Program-made: the position numbers and the translations under genes
Assembly (NCBI RefSeq): GCF_015752285.1
Contig: NZ_JADOUY010000006.1
Location: 62,001-126,000 of the forward strand
Length of the DNA stretch: 64,000 nucleotides
Source of the DNA: Mycetocola_A sp015752285
GTDB taxonomy: Bacteria > Actinomycetota > Actinomycetes > Actinomycetales > Microbacteriaceae
Direction of reading: 5' to 3'
Part shown: positions 41,027 to 49,448 of the stretch, one piece after another
Layout: every line of letters starts with the position of its first letter
Numbering within the stretch: position 1 is the stretch's first letter
The notes under the pieces: generated by a model
Seen by the model: the letters and a program-made list of their open reading frames with translations, nothing else
What the model was told of the DNA's origin: nothing
The model's database searches: none

Positions 41027-43300
41027 ATGGAAGGTCCAGAAATCAAGTTCGCCGAGGCAATCCTCGACAACGGCAAGTTCGGCAAGCGCACCGTCCGGTT
41101 CGAAGCCGGCCGCCTCGCACAGCAGGCACAGGGCGCCATCGCCGCGTACCTCGATGAAGAAACCATGCTCCTCTCGGCCACGAGCGCCGGAAAGCACCCC
41201 AAAGACAACTTCGACTTCTTCCCCCTCACGGTGGATGTCGAAGAGCGTAGCTACGCTGCAGGCAAGATCCCCGGTTCGTTCTTCCGTCGTGAAGGCCGAC
41301 CGTCGACCGAGGCCATCCTGGTCTGCCGTCTGATCGACCGCCCGCTGCGCCCGTCATTCGTGACCGGCCTCCGCAACGAGGTCCAGATCGTCATCACCGT
41401 CCTGAGCATCGCCCCCGACGAGTTCTACGACGCGCTGGCCATCAACGCGGCGTCGATGTCGACCCAGATCTCGGGACTTCCGTTCTCGGGCCCGATCGCC
41501 GGCATCCGTCTCGCCCTCATCAACGGCCAGTGGGTCGCATTCCCGAAGGCCTCGCAGCTCGCTGACGCTGTCTTCGACCTCACGGTCGCCGGCCGCCTCG
41601 TCACCGACGAGAACGGCAACGAAGACATCGCCATCATGATGGTCGAGGCTGAAGCCACCGAAGGTGCGTGGAACCTCATCCAGGGCGGCGCCATCAAGCC
41701 GAACGAAGACGTTGTCGCCGAAGGCCTCGACGCTGCTAAGCCGTTCCTCCTCCAGCTGGTCAAGGCTCAGTCCGAGCTCGCTTCCCAGTCGGCCAAGGAA
41801 GTTCGCGACTACCCGGTCTTCCTTCCGTACACCGACGAGACCTTCGCCGCTGTCTCCGATCTGGCCAGCACCGAGCTTGCCTCGATCTACCAGATCGCCG
41901 ACAAGATCGAGCGTCAGAACGCCGATGACGAGCTCAAGGACCGCGTCAAGGCGGCCATCGCCGCCAAGGTCGAAGCCGGCGAGCTGCCGGCAGAAGCCAA
42001 CGCTCAGGTGTCTGCGGCATACAAGTCAGTCACCAAGAAGATCGTGCGCGACCGCATCCTGACCGAGGGCGTCCGTATGGACGGCCGTGGCCTGGCTGAC
42101 ATCCGCCCGCTCGACGCCGAGGTGCAGGTCATTCCTCGCGTGCACGGTTCGGCTATCTTCCAGCGCGGAGAGACCCAGATCCTGGGTGTCACCACGCTGA
42201 ACATGCTCAAGATGGAGCAGCAGATCGACTCACTGAGCCCGATCACGAAGAAGCGCTACCTGCACCACTACAACTTCCCGCCGTACTCCACCGGTGAGAC
42301 CGGTCGCGTCGGTTCGCCGAAGCGTCGCGAGATCGGGCACGGCTTCCTGGCCGAGCGCGCCCTCGTTCCTGTGCTTCCGAGCCGCGAAGAGTTCCCTTAC
42401 GCCATCCGTCAGGTATCCGAGGCTCTCGGTTCCAACGGTTCGACGTCGATGGGTTCCGTCTGCGCCTCGACCCTGTCGCTGCTCAACGCCGGTGTGCCAC
42501 TGCGCGCCCCGGTCGCAGGCATCGCCATGGGCCTCGTCTCCGACGAGGTCGACGGCCAGACCCGCTACGCCGCGCTGACCGACATCCTCGGTGCTGAAGA
42601 CGCACTCGGTGACATGGACTTCAAGGTTGCCGGTACGAGCGAGTTCGTCACGGCGATCCAGCTCGACACCAAGCTCTCCGGGCTCCCCGCCTCCGTGCTC
42701 AAGGCGGCGCTCACCCAGGCCAAGGAGGCTCGCACCACGATCCTCTCCGTCCTGAACGCTGCGATCGACGCTCCCGATGAAATGGCACCGACCGCGCCTC
42801 GCGTGATCAGCGTCAACATCCCCGTCGACAAGATCGGTGAGCTGATCGGCCCCAAGGGCAAGACGATCAACTCCATCCAGGACGAGACCGGCGCAGACAT
42901 CTCGATCGAAGAAGACGGCACCGTGTACATCGGCGCTGTCGACGGTCCGTCGGCTGAGGCCGCTCGTGCCCAGGTCAACGCCATCGCGAACCCGACCAAC
43001 CCCGAGATCGGCGAGCAGTTCCTCGGAACTGTCGTGAAGATCGCCACGTTCGGCGCCTTCATTTCGTTGCTCCCGGGCAAGGACGGCCTGCTGCACATCT
43101 CTGAGGTGCGCAAGCTCGCCGGTGGCAAGCGTGTCGAGAACGTCGAAGACGTACTGGGCGTCGGCCAGAAGATCCTCGTTCAGATCACGAAGATCGACGA
43201 CCGCGGCAAGCTGTCGCTCGAGCCGGTCATCGCTGAGACGGCTGAGACCGCAGCTCCTGAGGGAGTGCGCGTTCACGCTGAGGCACCTGCAGAAGGCTAA
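41027..43300 (+). CDS. pnp: Polyribonucleotide nucleotidyltransferase (PNPase)
   Basis: This 757-residue trimeric 3'-5' exoribonuclease degrades RNA phosphorolytically and can also add 3' tails. It has two RNase PH-like domains (about residues 10-240 and 340-570, joined by a helical domain), a KH domain with the GPKG loop near 605-608, and an S1 domain from about 662. SFFRREGRPSTEAIL is highly conserved in domain 1, and GSNGSTSMGSVCASTLSLL in domain 2 holds the active-site region. AAGGAGAGA precedes the ATG. The Actinobacteria-typical M16 peptidase neighbour is displaced by 18 kb. Confidence 0.97.
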   Translation: MEGPEIKFAEAILDNGKFGKRTVRFEAGRLAQQAQGAIAAYLDEETMLLSATSAGKHPKDNFDFFPLTVDVEERSYAAGKIPGSFFRREGRPSTEAILVCRLIDRPLRPSFVTGLRNEVQIVITVLSIAPDEFYDALAINAASMSTQISGLPFSGPIAGIRLALINGQWVAFPKASQLADAVFDLTVAGRLVTDENGNEDIAIMMVEAEATEGAWNLIQGGAIKPNEDVVAEGLDAAKPFLLQLVKAQSELASQSAKEVRDYPVFLPYTDETFAAVSDLASTELASIYQIADKIERQNADDELKDRVKAAIAAKVEAGELPAEANAQVSAAYKSVTKKIVRDRILTEGVRMDGRGLADIRPLDAEVQVIPRVHGSAIFQRGETQILGVTTLNMLKMEQQIDSLSPITKKRYLHHYNFPPYSTGETGRVGSPKRREIGHGFLAERALVPVLPSREEFPYAIRQVSEALGSNGSTSMGSVCASTLSLLNAGVPLRAPVAGIAMGLVSDEVDGQTRYAALTDILGAEDALGDMDFKVAGTSEFVTAIQLDTKLSGLPASVLKAALTQAKEARTTILSVLNAAIDAPDEMAPTAPRVISVNIPVDKIGELIGPKGKTINSIQDETGADISIEEDGTVYIGAVDGPSAEAARAQVNAIANPTNPEIGEQFLGTVVKIATFGAFISLLPGKDGLLHISEVRKLAGGKRVENVEDVLGVGQKILVQITKIDDRGKLSLEPVIAETAETAAPEGVRVHAEAPAEG

Positions 43301-43326
43301 GCCTTTCTGACTGCCCCGTCGTAACC

Positions 43327-43364
43327 CGGATGCCCCGCCTCGAGAAATCGAGGCGGGGCATCCG
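43327..43364 (+). terminator. pnp terminator
   Basis: A perfect 17-bp stem starting CGGATGCCCCGCC with a GAAA tetraloop, 26 bp after the pnp stop. The outer 8 bp of each arm are the octamer CGGATGCC/GGCATCCG. Confidence 0.88.
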
Positions 43365-43483
43365 TCGTTAATATGCTCGGCTGTGCCATCGAGTTGCCAC
43401 GAATCGTCGCTCGTCCGGGGTCGACGCGACATTGTGTGGCAGATCAACGCACGCGATAGGGAGAACGGATGCCGCGTGGGGTC

Positions 43484-43954
43484 TCAGCCGTCCTGCCCGC
43501 GTTCCAGCAATGGCCGCGCCCGGAATGGGATGAGTTCACCCATCGCCAGCGACGTCTCAGCGCGCTCGACCCCGTCGCAGTCAAGGATGAGGCCGGTGAT
43601 CCGGAAGAGGTCATCGGCATCGGTGCACACCACCCGGACAAGCAGGTCGCTGGTGCCGCTGAGGCCATGGGCTTGCACGATCTCCGGGATGGAGCTCAGT
43701 TCATCCACGATGGCCCCGAGTTTGTGCTGCTGCAGGTGAACCGAGATGAAAGCGGTGAGCGGGTAGCCGAGAGCCACCGGATTGATACGCCGGTCGAAGG
43801 AGTGGAGCACCGTGGATGCGTCGAGGGCGGTCATCCGCGCCTGCACCGTGTTGCGAGAGAGACCCAACTTCTCGGCGAGGGCGACGATGGTCGAACGCGG
43901 GTCCTCGGTCAGTGCGAGGAGGAGGCGCGTGTCGGTGCGATCGAGCTTGTGCAT
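43484..43954 (-). CDS. Lrp/AsnC family regulator, probably of bkdABC
   Basis: This 156-residue regulator has the usual helix-turn-helix (LDRTDTRLLLAL to NTVQARM, residues 4-42) and the RAM domain with a GTSDLLVRVV turn near 100. The open frame continues to 44371, but ATG 43954, which lies 8 nt after a TAAGGT box, gives the full-length canonical protein. It is divergent from the branched-chain keto acid dehydrogenase operon. In pseudomonads BkdR, also Lrp-type, activates bkd in response to branched-chain amino acids, so a similar role is inferred. Confidence 0.87.
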   Translation of the reverse strand: MHKLDRTDTRLLLALTEDPRSTIVALAEKLGLSRNTVQARMTALDASTVLHSFDRRINPVALGYPLTAFISVHLQQHKLGAIVDELSSIPEIVQAHGLSGTSDLLVRVVCTDADDLFRITGLILDCDGVERAETSLAMGELIPFRARPLLERGQDG

Positions 43955-44003
43955 AGTGCCCGACCTTAGCAGGGCAAATTGACCCGGGATAGAGCAGAAT
44001 GTG

Positions 44004-44050
44004 CAACCCGCGCGTCGATGGTTGTGCGCATTGGGTATCCGGCGTAGCGT
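44004..44050 (+). promoter_or_regulatory. bkd promoter with overlapping inverted repeat
   Basis: TTGTGC (44022-44027), 17 nt, TAGCGT (44045-44050) form a good promoter for the bkd operon. CAACC (44004-44008) and GGTTG (44020-44024) are inverted arms that overlap its -35, a candidate binding site for the divergent Lrp-type regulator. Confidence 0.5.
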
Positions 44051-44110
44051 CGCTGTTACTTCTGGCAACGGCGCCAGATGCTGCGAGCTGCTGCGATCCA
44101 GGAGCACGCA

Positions 44111-45292
44111 GTGCACGAGAGAAAGTTGCGTGTAATTGTGTCCACAACCCACGAAGACACTCGAACCGCCTCGCTGACCGACGGATCCGACCCGGATCTC
44201 GACCCCGGTCAGCTCGAAGACATCGTCCAGCTGATCCGCCCGGACGGCACTCGCGCCGAGAGCCCCGGCTTCGACCCGTGGGTGGCCGACGTCTCCGACA
44301 GTCAGCTCGTCAGCCTCTACGAAGACATGGTCGTCATTCGCCGGATCGACACCGAGGCGACCGCCCTCCAACGTCAGGGTGAGCTTGCGCTGTGGGCACC
44401 GCTGTTTGGCCAGGAGGCTGCGCAGATCGGATCAGGTCGCGCACTTCGGAAAGACGATTTCGTCTTCTCGAGCTATCGCGAGAACGGTGTCGCTTACACG
44501 CGCGGCGTCGACCTGGGCGACATGCTCAAGGTCTGGCGCGGCGTCGCATCGGCGGGCTGGGACCCATACGAGGTCGGCATGGCCACCCCGGCGGTCATCA
44601 TCGGGGCGCAGACCCTGCACGCCACCGGGTATGCGCTCGGCTGCAAGCACGACGGCGTCGACTCCGTGTCGATCGCCTATTTCGGCGACGGAGCCACCAG
44701 CCAGGGCGACGTGAATGAGGCCATGGTCTTCGCCTCCAGCTTCCAGGCTCCCGTGATCTTCTTCTGCCAGAACAACCAGTGGGCGATCTCCGAGCCCGTC
44801 GGGCTCCAGGCCCACCGCCATATTTCCGACCGCGCACCGGGGTTCGGCATCCCGAGCATCCGGGTCGACGGCAACGATGTGCTCGCCGTTCTGGCAGCCA
44901 CCCGCATCGCGCTCGACCGCGCGCGCAGTGGAGGCGGACCGACGTTCATCGAAGCGGTCACCTACCGGATGGGCCCGCACACGACCTCGGACGACCCCAA
45001 GCGGTACCGGCCCGCAGAGGATCTCGAGGTGTGGGGACGCAAAGACCCCATCTCCCGGCTCGGAAGTCTCCTCGAAGACCGCGGCGCGCTGACCGACGAG
45101 ACCGCCGCCCGGGTGCAGTCGAAGGCGGATGCGGTCGCGCGCGAGATGCGTGCCGCCTGCGTTGCGCTCGATAAGAACCCTGACCCGATGACGGTGTTCG
45201 ACGAGGTCTACGTCGAGCCGCACTCCGGACTCGAACGTCAGAAGAGCCAGTACGCGGCCTATCTCGCCTCCTTCGAGGGGGGTGCGTCATGA
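44111..45292 (+). CDS. bkdA: 2-oxo acid dehydrogenase E1 component, alpha subunit (branched-chain type)
   Basis: This 393-residue thiamine-diphosphate enzyme subunit decarboxylates branched-chain 2-oxo acids with the beta subunit. The ThDP motif is present as GDGATSQGDVNEAMVFAS...QNN, and YRENGVAYTRG with GPHTTSDDPKRY marks the phosphorylation-loop region. The frame opens at 44078, but GTG 44111 has AGGAG 6 nt upstream. The E1 alpha-beta-E2 order and an Lrp neighbour favour the branched-chain complex over pyruvate dehydrogenase (M. tuberculosis Rv2497c is the nearest parallel). The E3 gene is not in the window. Confidence 0.88.
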   Translation: MHERKLRVIVSTTHEDTRTASLTDGSDPDLDPGQLEDIVQLIRPDGTRAESPGFDPWVADVSDSQLVSLYEDMVVIRRIDTEATALQRQGELALWAPLFGQEAAQIGSGRALRKDDFVFSSYRENGVAYTRGVDLGDMLKVWRGVASAGWDPYEVGMATPAVIIGAQTLHATGYALGCKHDGVDSVSIAYFGDGATSQGDVNEAMVFASSFQAPVIFFCQNNQWAISEPVGLQAHRHISDRAPGFGIPSIRVDGNDVLAVLAATRIALDRARSGGGPTFIEAVTYRMGPHTTSDDPKRYRPAEDLEVWGRKDPISRLGSLLEDRGALTDETAARVQSKADAVAREMRAACVALDKNPDPMTVFDEVYVEPHSGLERQKSQYAAYLASFEGGAS

Positions 45293-46302
45293 CCGTGATG
45301 TCTCTCGGGGGCGCCCTCAATCAAGGACTCCGTCGCTCGCTCGCTGCCGATGACAAGGTCGTGCTTCTCGGCGAAGACATCGGCAAGCTCGGCGGTGTTT
45401 TCCGGGTCACAGACAAACTCCAGGAGGAATTCGGCCCCCGGCGGGTCATCGACGCCCCGCTCGCCGAGGCCGGCATCGTCGGGACGGCGGTCGGCCTCGC
45501 GTTTCGTGGCTACCGACCGGTGGTGGAGATCCAGTTCGACGGGTTCATCTATCCGGGATTCGACCAGATCGTCGCGCAGGTGGCGAAGCTGCACTACCGC
45601 ACCCGCGGAAAAGTGCGGATGCCGGTCACCATCCGTGTCCCGTTCGGAGGCGGTATCGGCGCGGTCGAACATCACTCCGAGTCGCCGGAGGCGTACTTCG
45701 CCCACACGGCAGGGCTTCGGGTGATCTCCTGCTCGAACCCGCAGGACGCCCACACGATGATTCAGCAGGCGATCGCCTGCGACGACCCGGTGCTCTTCTT
45801 CGAGCCGAAGCGCCGTTACTGGCTCAAGGGCGACGTGAACGAGCACCCCGGTTCAGACGCGCTCCCGATGGGGAGCGCTCGGGTCGTCCGCGAGGGAACG
45901 GATGTCACCCTCGTCGCGTACGGCCCGCTCGTTCCCACTGCACTGGATGCCGCGGCTGCGGCCGCCGACGACGGAATCGCCATCGAGGTGATCGACCTGC
46001 GGTCGCTGTCTCCGATCGACTTCGCGACGGTGGAGAAGTCGGTGCGCAAGACCGGCCGGCTGGTCGTCACCCACGAGGCCGCTCAGTCCGGCGGAATCGG
46101 GGCAGAGGTATCGGCAGCGGTCACCGAGCGTTGTTTCGACTGGCTGGAGGCTGCCCCGGTCCGGGTCACCGGTTTCGATACGCCATACCCGCCCGCCGCT
46201 CTCGAGGAAGCATTCCTGCCCGATCTCGATCGGCTTCTGGACGCCGTCGATCGCGTGCTCGGACGCCGCAACTCTCTCACCGGATGGAAGGCGACGGCAT
46301 GA
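45289..46302 (+). CDS. bkdB: 2-oxo acid dehydrogenase E1 component, beta subunit (branched-chain type)
   Basis: This 337-residue partner of the alpha subunit forms the alpha2-beta2 E1 heterotetramer. Typical segments are LLGEDIGKLGGVFRVT at the start, DAPLAEAGIVGTAVGLAFRGYRPV carrying the ThDP-contacting Glu region, and the terminal transketolase-C domain with VIDLRSLSPID and THEAAQSGGIGAE. It overlaps bkdA and bkdC by 4 nt each (ATGA), giving strict translational coupling and balanced subunits. Confidence 0.92.
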   Translation: MTVMSLGGALNQGLRRSLAADDKVVLLGEDIGKLGGVFRVTDKLQEEFGPRRVIDAPLAEAGIVGTAVGLAFRGYRPVVEIQFDGFIYPGFDQIVAQVAKLHYRTRGKVRMPVTIRVPFGGGIGAVEHHSESPEAYFAHTAGLRVISCSNPQDAHTMIQQAIACDDPVLFFEPKRRYWLKGDVNEHPGSDALPMGSARVVREGTDVTLVAYGPLVPTALDAAAAAADDGIAIEVIDLRSLSPIDFATVEKSVRKTGRLVVTHEAAQSGGIGAEVSAAVTERCFDWLEAAPVRVTGFDTPYPPAALEEAFLPDLDRLLDAVDRVLGRRNSLTGWKATA

Positions 46303-47717
46303 GCGCGAAACGGTTTGCCCTGCCTGACCTTGGCGAGGGCCTGACGGAATCGGAGATCGTGGCGTGGAAGGTCGCGGTCGGCGACACCGTCACCCTCAAC
46401 CAGATCATCGCCGAGGTCGAGACCGCGAAGGCGCTCGTCGAACTCCCGTCGCCGTTCGCCGGGGTGGTGTCACAGCTGTTCGCCGATGAAGGAGCCACCG
46501 TTCAGGTGGGGGAGCCGATCGTCGAGTTCGACGTCGACGGTGGCGATGGAGATACCGCTGCGACACCCGCCCCTGTCGTCGCGGCGGATGGCGCAGCAGA
46601 CAAAGCGCCGGCAGCCCCGGCTCCCGCCGAACGGCAGGCGGTGCTCGTCGGGTACGGACCCAGGATCGAGGGCGGTGCGCGGCCGATCCGTCGGGTGCGC
46701 GGCTGGGCGGCTACCGCATCGCGGAACGGGGAATCGGCGGATACGCTCGTTCCCGCCGTCGCGCCCGATCGGTCGATGGCTCAGCAGACGCCAGGGCTGG
46801 CGACCGTCGACGACCTGCGGGAACGACCGCGTTCGACTCCGCCGGTGCGCAAGCTTGCGCGCGATCTGGGCATCGACCTCGCCAGGCTCCAGGGCAGCGG
46901 CGAGAACGGGCTCATCACACGCGACGACGTGCAGCGCGCGGTGGCGGCTGAGTCGGCGGCATCCGTCGCTGTCGGGAGAGAAGTCAGCGTTGAGCGCCTG
47001 ATGCCGGGGACGACCCGCGAGGATGTCCGCATCCCGGTGAAGGGCGTGAGGAAAGCGACCGCACAGGCGATGGTGCGGTCAGCGTTCACCGCTCCTCACG
47101 TCACCGAGTTCCTGACCGTCGACGTGACAGCAGGGATGGATCTGGTTCGCTCGCTGGCCACGAAAACAGAGTTCGCCGGTAAACGGCTGAGCATCCTCAC
47201 TCTCGTGGCCAAGGCGGTGCTGCTCGCCGCGGCGCGTACCCCGTCAGTGAACTCGCACTGGGATGACGACGCTCAGGAGATCGTGCAGTACGGGCACGTG
47301 AATCTCGGGATCGCTGCGGCGACCGGTCGTGGTCTGATCGTGCCGAATATCAAACGGGCTGACACGTTGACCCTCGCTGAGCTCCGCGACGCCCTCGACA
47401 CGCTCATCGATGAGGCCAGGGCGGGTTCGACCAGTCCCCGTAGCCTCTCCGGTGGCACGATCACGATCACCAACGTCGGAGTCTTCGGTGTGGATGCTGG
47501 CACTCCGATCCTCAATCCGGGCGAAGCTGTGATCCTCGCCATGGGTGCCGTTCGACGGACGCCGTGGGAGTACCGAGGTGAGATCGCGTTGCGTGAGGTG
47601 ATGACGCTGAGTCTGTCGTTCGACCACCGGCTGGTCGACGGTGAGCAGGGTTCGCGTTTCCTGGTCGACGTGGGGACGATTCTGCGGGATCCGGCGATGG
47701 TTCTCACGATGGTGTGA
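46299..47717 (+). CDS. bkdC: Dihydrolipoamide acyltransferase E2 component (branched-chain type)
   Basis: This 472-residue core of the complex carries the acyl group on lipoamide to CoA. It has one lipoyl domain with Lys44 (VETAKALVEL), an Ala/Pro linker, a peripheral-subunit-binding domain (about 175-212, TPPVRKLARDLGIDL) and the catalytic domain ending in His443-RLV-Asp447-G. One lipoyl domain rather than several fits branched-chain E2. ATG 46299 overlaps the bkdB stop. The operon ends here; a 91-bp gap separates it from the convergent nuclease gene. Confidence 0.92.
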   Translation: MSAKRFALPDLGEGLTESEIVAWKVAVGDTVTLNQIIAEVETAKALVELPSPFAGVVSQLFADEGATVQVGEPIVEFDVDGGDGDTAATPAPVVAADGAADKAPAAPAPAERQAVLVGYGPRIEGGARPIRRVRGWAATASRNGESADTLVPAVAPDRSMAQQTPGLATVDDLRERPRSTPPVRKLARDLGIDLARLQGSGENGLITRDDVQRAVAAESAASVAVGREVSVERLMPGTTREDVRIPVKGVRKATAQAMVRSAFTAPHVTEFLTVDVTAGMDLVRSLATKTEFAGKRLSILTLVAKAVLLAAARTPSVNSHWDDDAQEIVQYGHVNLGIAAATGRGLIVPNIKRADTLTLAELRDALDTLIDEARAGSTSPRSLSGGTITITNVGVFGVDAGTPILNPGEAVILAMGAVRRTPWEYRGEIALREVMTLSLSFDHRLVDGEQGSRFLVDVGTILRDPAMVLTMV

Positions 47718-47808
47718 TGCGGATGGTCGGCCACCGGGGCCCGGGTGCACAAGCGCAATGCTCGGGAAGTCGACCGTTCCGCGACTGGCTCAGCCGGTGG
47801 ACTGCTTT

Positions 47809-49320
47809 CTAGTCAGTGCCGGTTGGCGCGGGGTCCTGCCAGGTGACTCGGAGCGCGGATTTGCTCTCCAGCTTGATGGGTCTTTGTTCGAGGTCGACAT
47901 TCTTGGGTGGGATCATCCGGTAGGCAGAGCCGTGCCTGGTCACTGTCCATCCGTTGTTGTGGCTGAGCATGTGGTGATGTCGGCAGAACAGGATTCCATC
48001 GGCGAGGTCGGTGCCGCCGCCGTCTTTGGCCCATTCGTTGATGTGGTGGGCTTCACAGAAGGACGGGGGTCGGTCGCACCCGGGGAACTCGCAGCCGCCG
48101 TCACGGATCGCGAGGGCGACGCGTTGGGTGCTGGTGAACAGGCGTTGATCCCGGCCAACGTCCAATGGGTTCCCGCCGGAGTCGGTGAGGACGGTGCGGG
48201 TTCCGGCGTCGCAGGTCTGTTTGCGAATGAGTCTGGCGGGTACGGCTGCCCCGGTTTCTTCGAAGAACCCGGTGCCGTCGGGCTGACCGGTGACGGTCTG
48301 GGAGGCGAGTTGGTCGTGGGCGATGACGACGCGGACGCCGGGTTGGCGGGAGCCGAAGATCGTCGATGGGTCGGCCTGTGAACCCGCTCGAAGGGTGTCG
48401 ATGAGCAGGTCGAACACGAGCTGGTCATTGGTGCGGGGGTCACCCACGAGTTGTTGAGCCCTGGCCACGTCGTCGGGATCGACGAACCTGGGGCCGCCGC
48501 GTCGAGGGCTGAGCGCGGAGCTCACGATCGCGTCGATCCAGGCGGCGGATTCGTCATCGAATTGCACCCACGCGGTTCGCATCCCGCTCTCGTTGCGGCT
48601 GAACCGCCACGATCGCTGCTCGTAGTGCTCGGTGAATCGCCGGGCGACACCCTCAGGGTCGATCCGGTCGCGGAGCATCCGGGCCCGCCGGCCGAGTTCG
48701 TCTGCATTCACCCCGACGGAATCCTGTAGGAGTTCGTCGGCCGCCGCGCGTAATGAGTCGATGCTGCAGGTGTCGGTGGGTTCACCAAGGCCGCGGAGGA
48801 TCGGGGTGACCGCTTCGGACTTCAACCGGTGCTCAGCCACCGCCCGGGTCAACGGTTCGTACCAGGGCACCACCCGCATCACCGATGAAACCGCACCGTC
48901 GGGCTCCGGGACCAGGGACGAATCCGGCGACGCATCAATCGCCCCGTGGGTGGCGGCATCCGCTGCACCCATCGCTTCGCCGAGTTTTACCTGCCGCGCG
49001 GCTTCGGTGCGGGTCGACCCGGTCAATGACTGCACCATCGCGACCGGGGTGCGGTGTCCGGTGCGTTGCGCGAGACCGGCGTAGCCGAGCTCCAGTTCGG
49101 AACGTTTCGCAACGACCCCGGCACCGGCGGCGATGATCGCATCGAACTCCGACCGGATCGCGGCCGCATCCCGCAGCAACGGCTCCAGATCAGCGTCCTC
49201 CACCCGGTCCAGCAACAACGACAAGGACGGGGCGGGGCAGTCGGTGGCGGTTTCGTACCCGGCCAGCCGATCAAACAACCCGAGGGTTGTCTCGCGGATC
49301 GGATCGATGATCGAGGCCAT
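47809..49320 (-). CDS. DUF222 / HNH endonuclease protein (REP13E12-like)
   Basis: This 503-residue protein has an N-terminal DUF222 domain (about residues 30-330) and a C-terminal HNH nuclease domain. The latter shows CEFPGCDRPPSFCEAHHI, then NGILFCRHHH-like residues and a final His, i.e. metal and catalytic sites are intact. This is the 13E12 repeat family, multicopy in many Actinobacteria and LexA-controlled in M. tuberculosis. The frame reaches 49767, but ATG 49320 starts the family sequence. A near-consensus SOS box lies 31-46 bp upstream. The biological role is unknown. Confidence 0.88.
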   Translation of the reverse strand: MASIIDPIRETTLGLFDRLAGYETATDCPAPSLSLLLDRVEDADLEPLLRDAAAIRSEFDAIIAAGAGVVAKRSELELGYAGLAQRTGHRTPVAMVQSLTGSTRTEAARQVKLGEAMGAADAATHGAIDASPDSSLVPEPDGAVSSVMRVVPWYEPLTRAVAEHRLKSEAVTPILRGLGEPTDTCSIDSLRAAADELLQDSVGVNADELGRRARMLRDRIDPEGVARRFTEHYEQRSWRFSRNESGMRTAWVQFDDESAAWIDAIVSSALSPRRGGPRFVDPDDVARAQQLVGDPRTNDQLVFDLLIDTLRAGSQADPSTIFGSRQPGVRVVIAHDQLASQTVTGQPDGTGFFEETGAAVPARLIRKQTCDAGTRTVLTDSGGNPLDVGRDQRLFTSTQRVALAIRDGGCEFPGCDRPPSFCEAHHINEWAKDGGGTDLADGILFCRHHHMLSHNNGWTVTRHGSAYRMIPPKNVDLEQRPIKLESKSALRVTWQDPAPTGTD

Positions 49321-49331
49321 GACCCAGTGTA
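49321..49331 (-). promoter_or_regulatory. Leaderless -10 element of the HNH gene
   Basis: TACACT on the minus strand (49331 to 49326), 5 nt, then ATG at 49320. The -35 window (about 49349-49354) overlaps the SOS box. Confidence 0.45.
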
Positions 49332-49350
49332 CCAAAAATCCCGCGGACAT

Positions 49351-49366
49351 TCGAAGATATATTCGA
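49351..49366. promoter_or_regulatory. Near-consensus LexA (SOS) box upstream of the HNH gene
   Basis: TCGAAGATATATTCGA matches the actinobacterial/mycobacterial SOS palindrome TCGAAC-N4-GTTCGA at 10 of 12 defined positions. The two mismatches are the central symmetric C and G. It overlaps the predicted -35 of the HNH gene, as expected for repression by LexA. Confidence 0.62.
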
Positions 49367-49367
49367 G

Positions 49368-49376
49368 TTATCCACA
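49368..49376 (+). promoter_or_regulatory. Isolated DnaA-box consensus
   Basis: TTATCCACA is a perfect consensus 9-mer two bases after the SOS box. It is a single copy with no replication genes near, so an origin is not suggested; it may be a titration or regulatory site, or chance. Confidence 0.35.
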
Positions 49377-49436
49377 GAGGAAATCTCGACCAATCGACGA
49401 GTGAGATACCACTGTCGCGATGTCGGATGTCGCCGC

Positions 49437-49448
49437 TAACATTCCAGC
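49437..49448 (+). promoter_or_regulatory. Leaderless -10 element of the DHA3-type MFS gene
   Basis: TAACAT at 49437-49442, 6 nt, then ATG at 49449. Confidence 0.45.

Noticed and set aside
49368..49376. Replication origin at the DnaA-box consensus
   Set aside because: Only one box, no AT-rich unwinding element of size, and no dnaA, dnaN or recF nearby.
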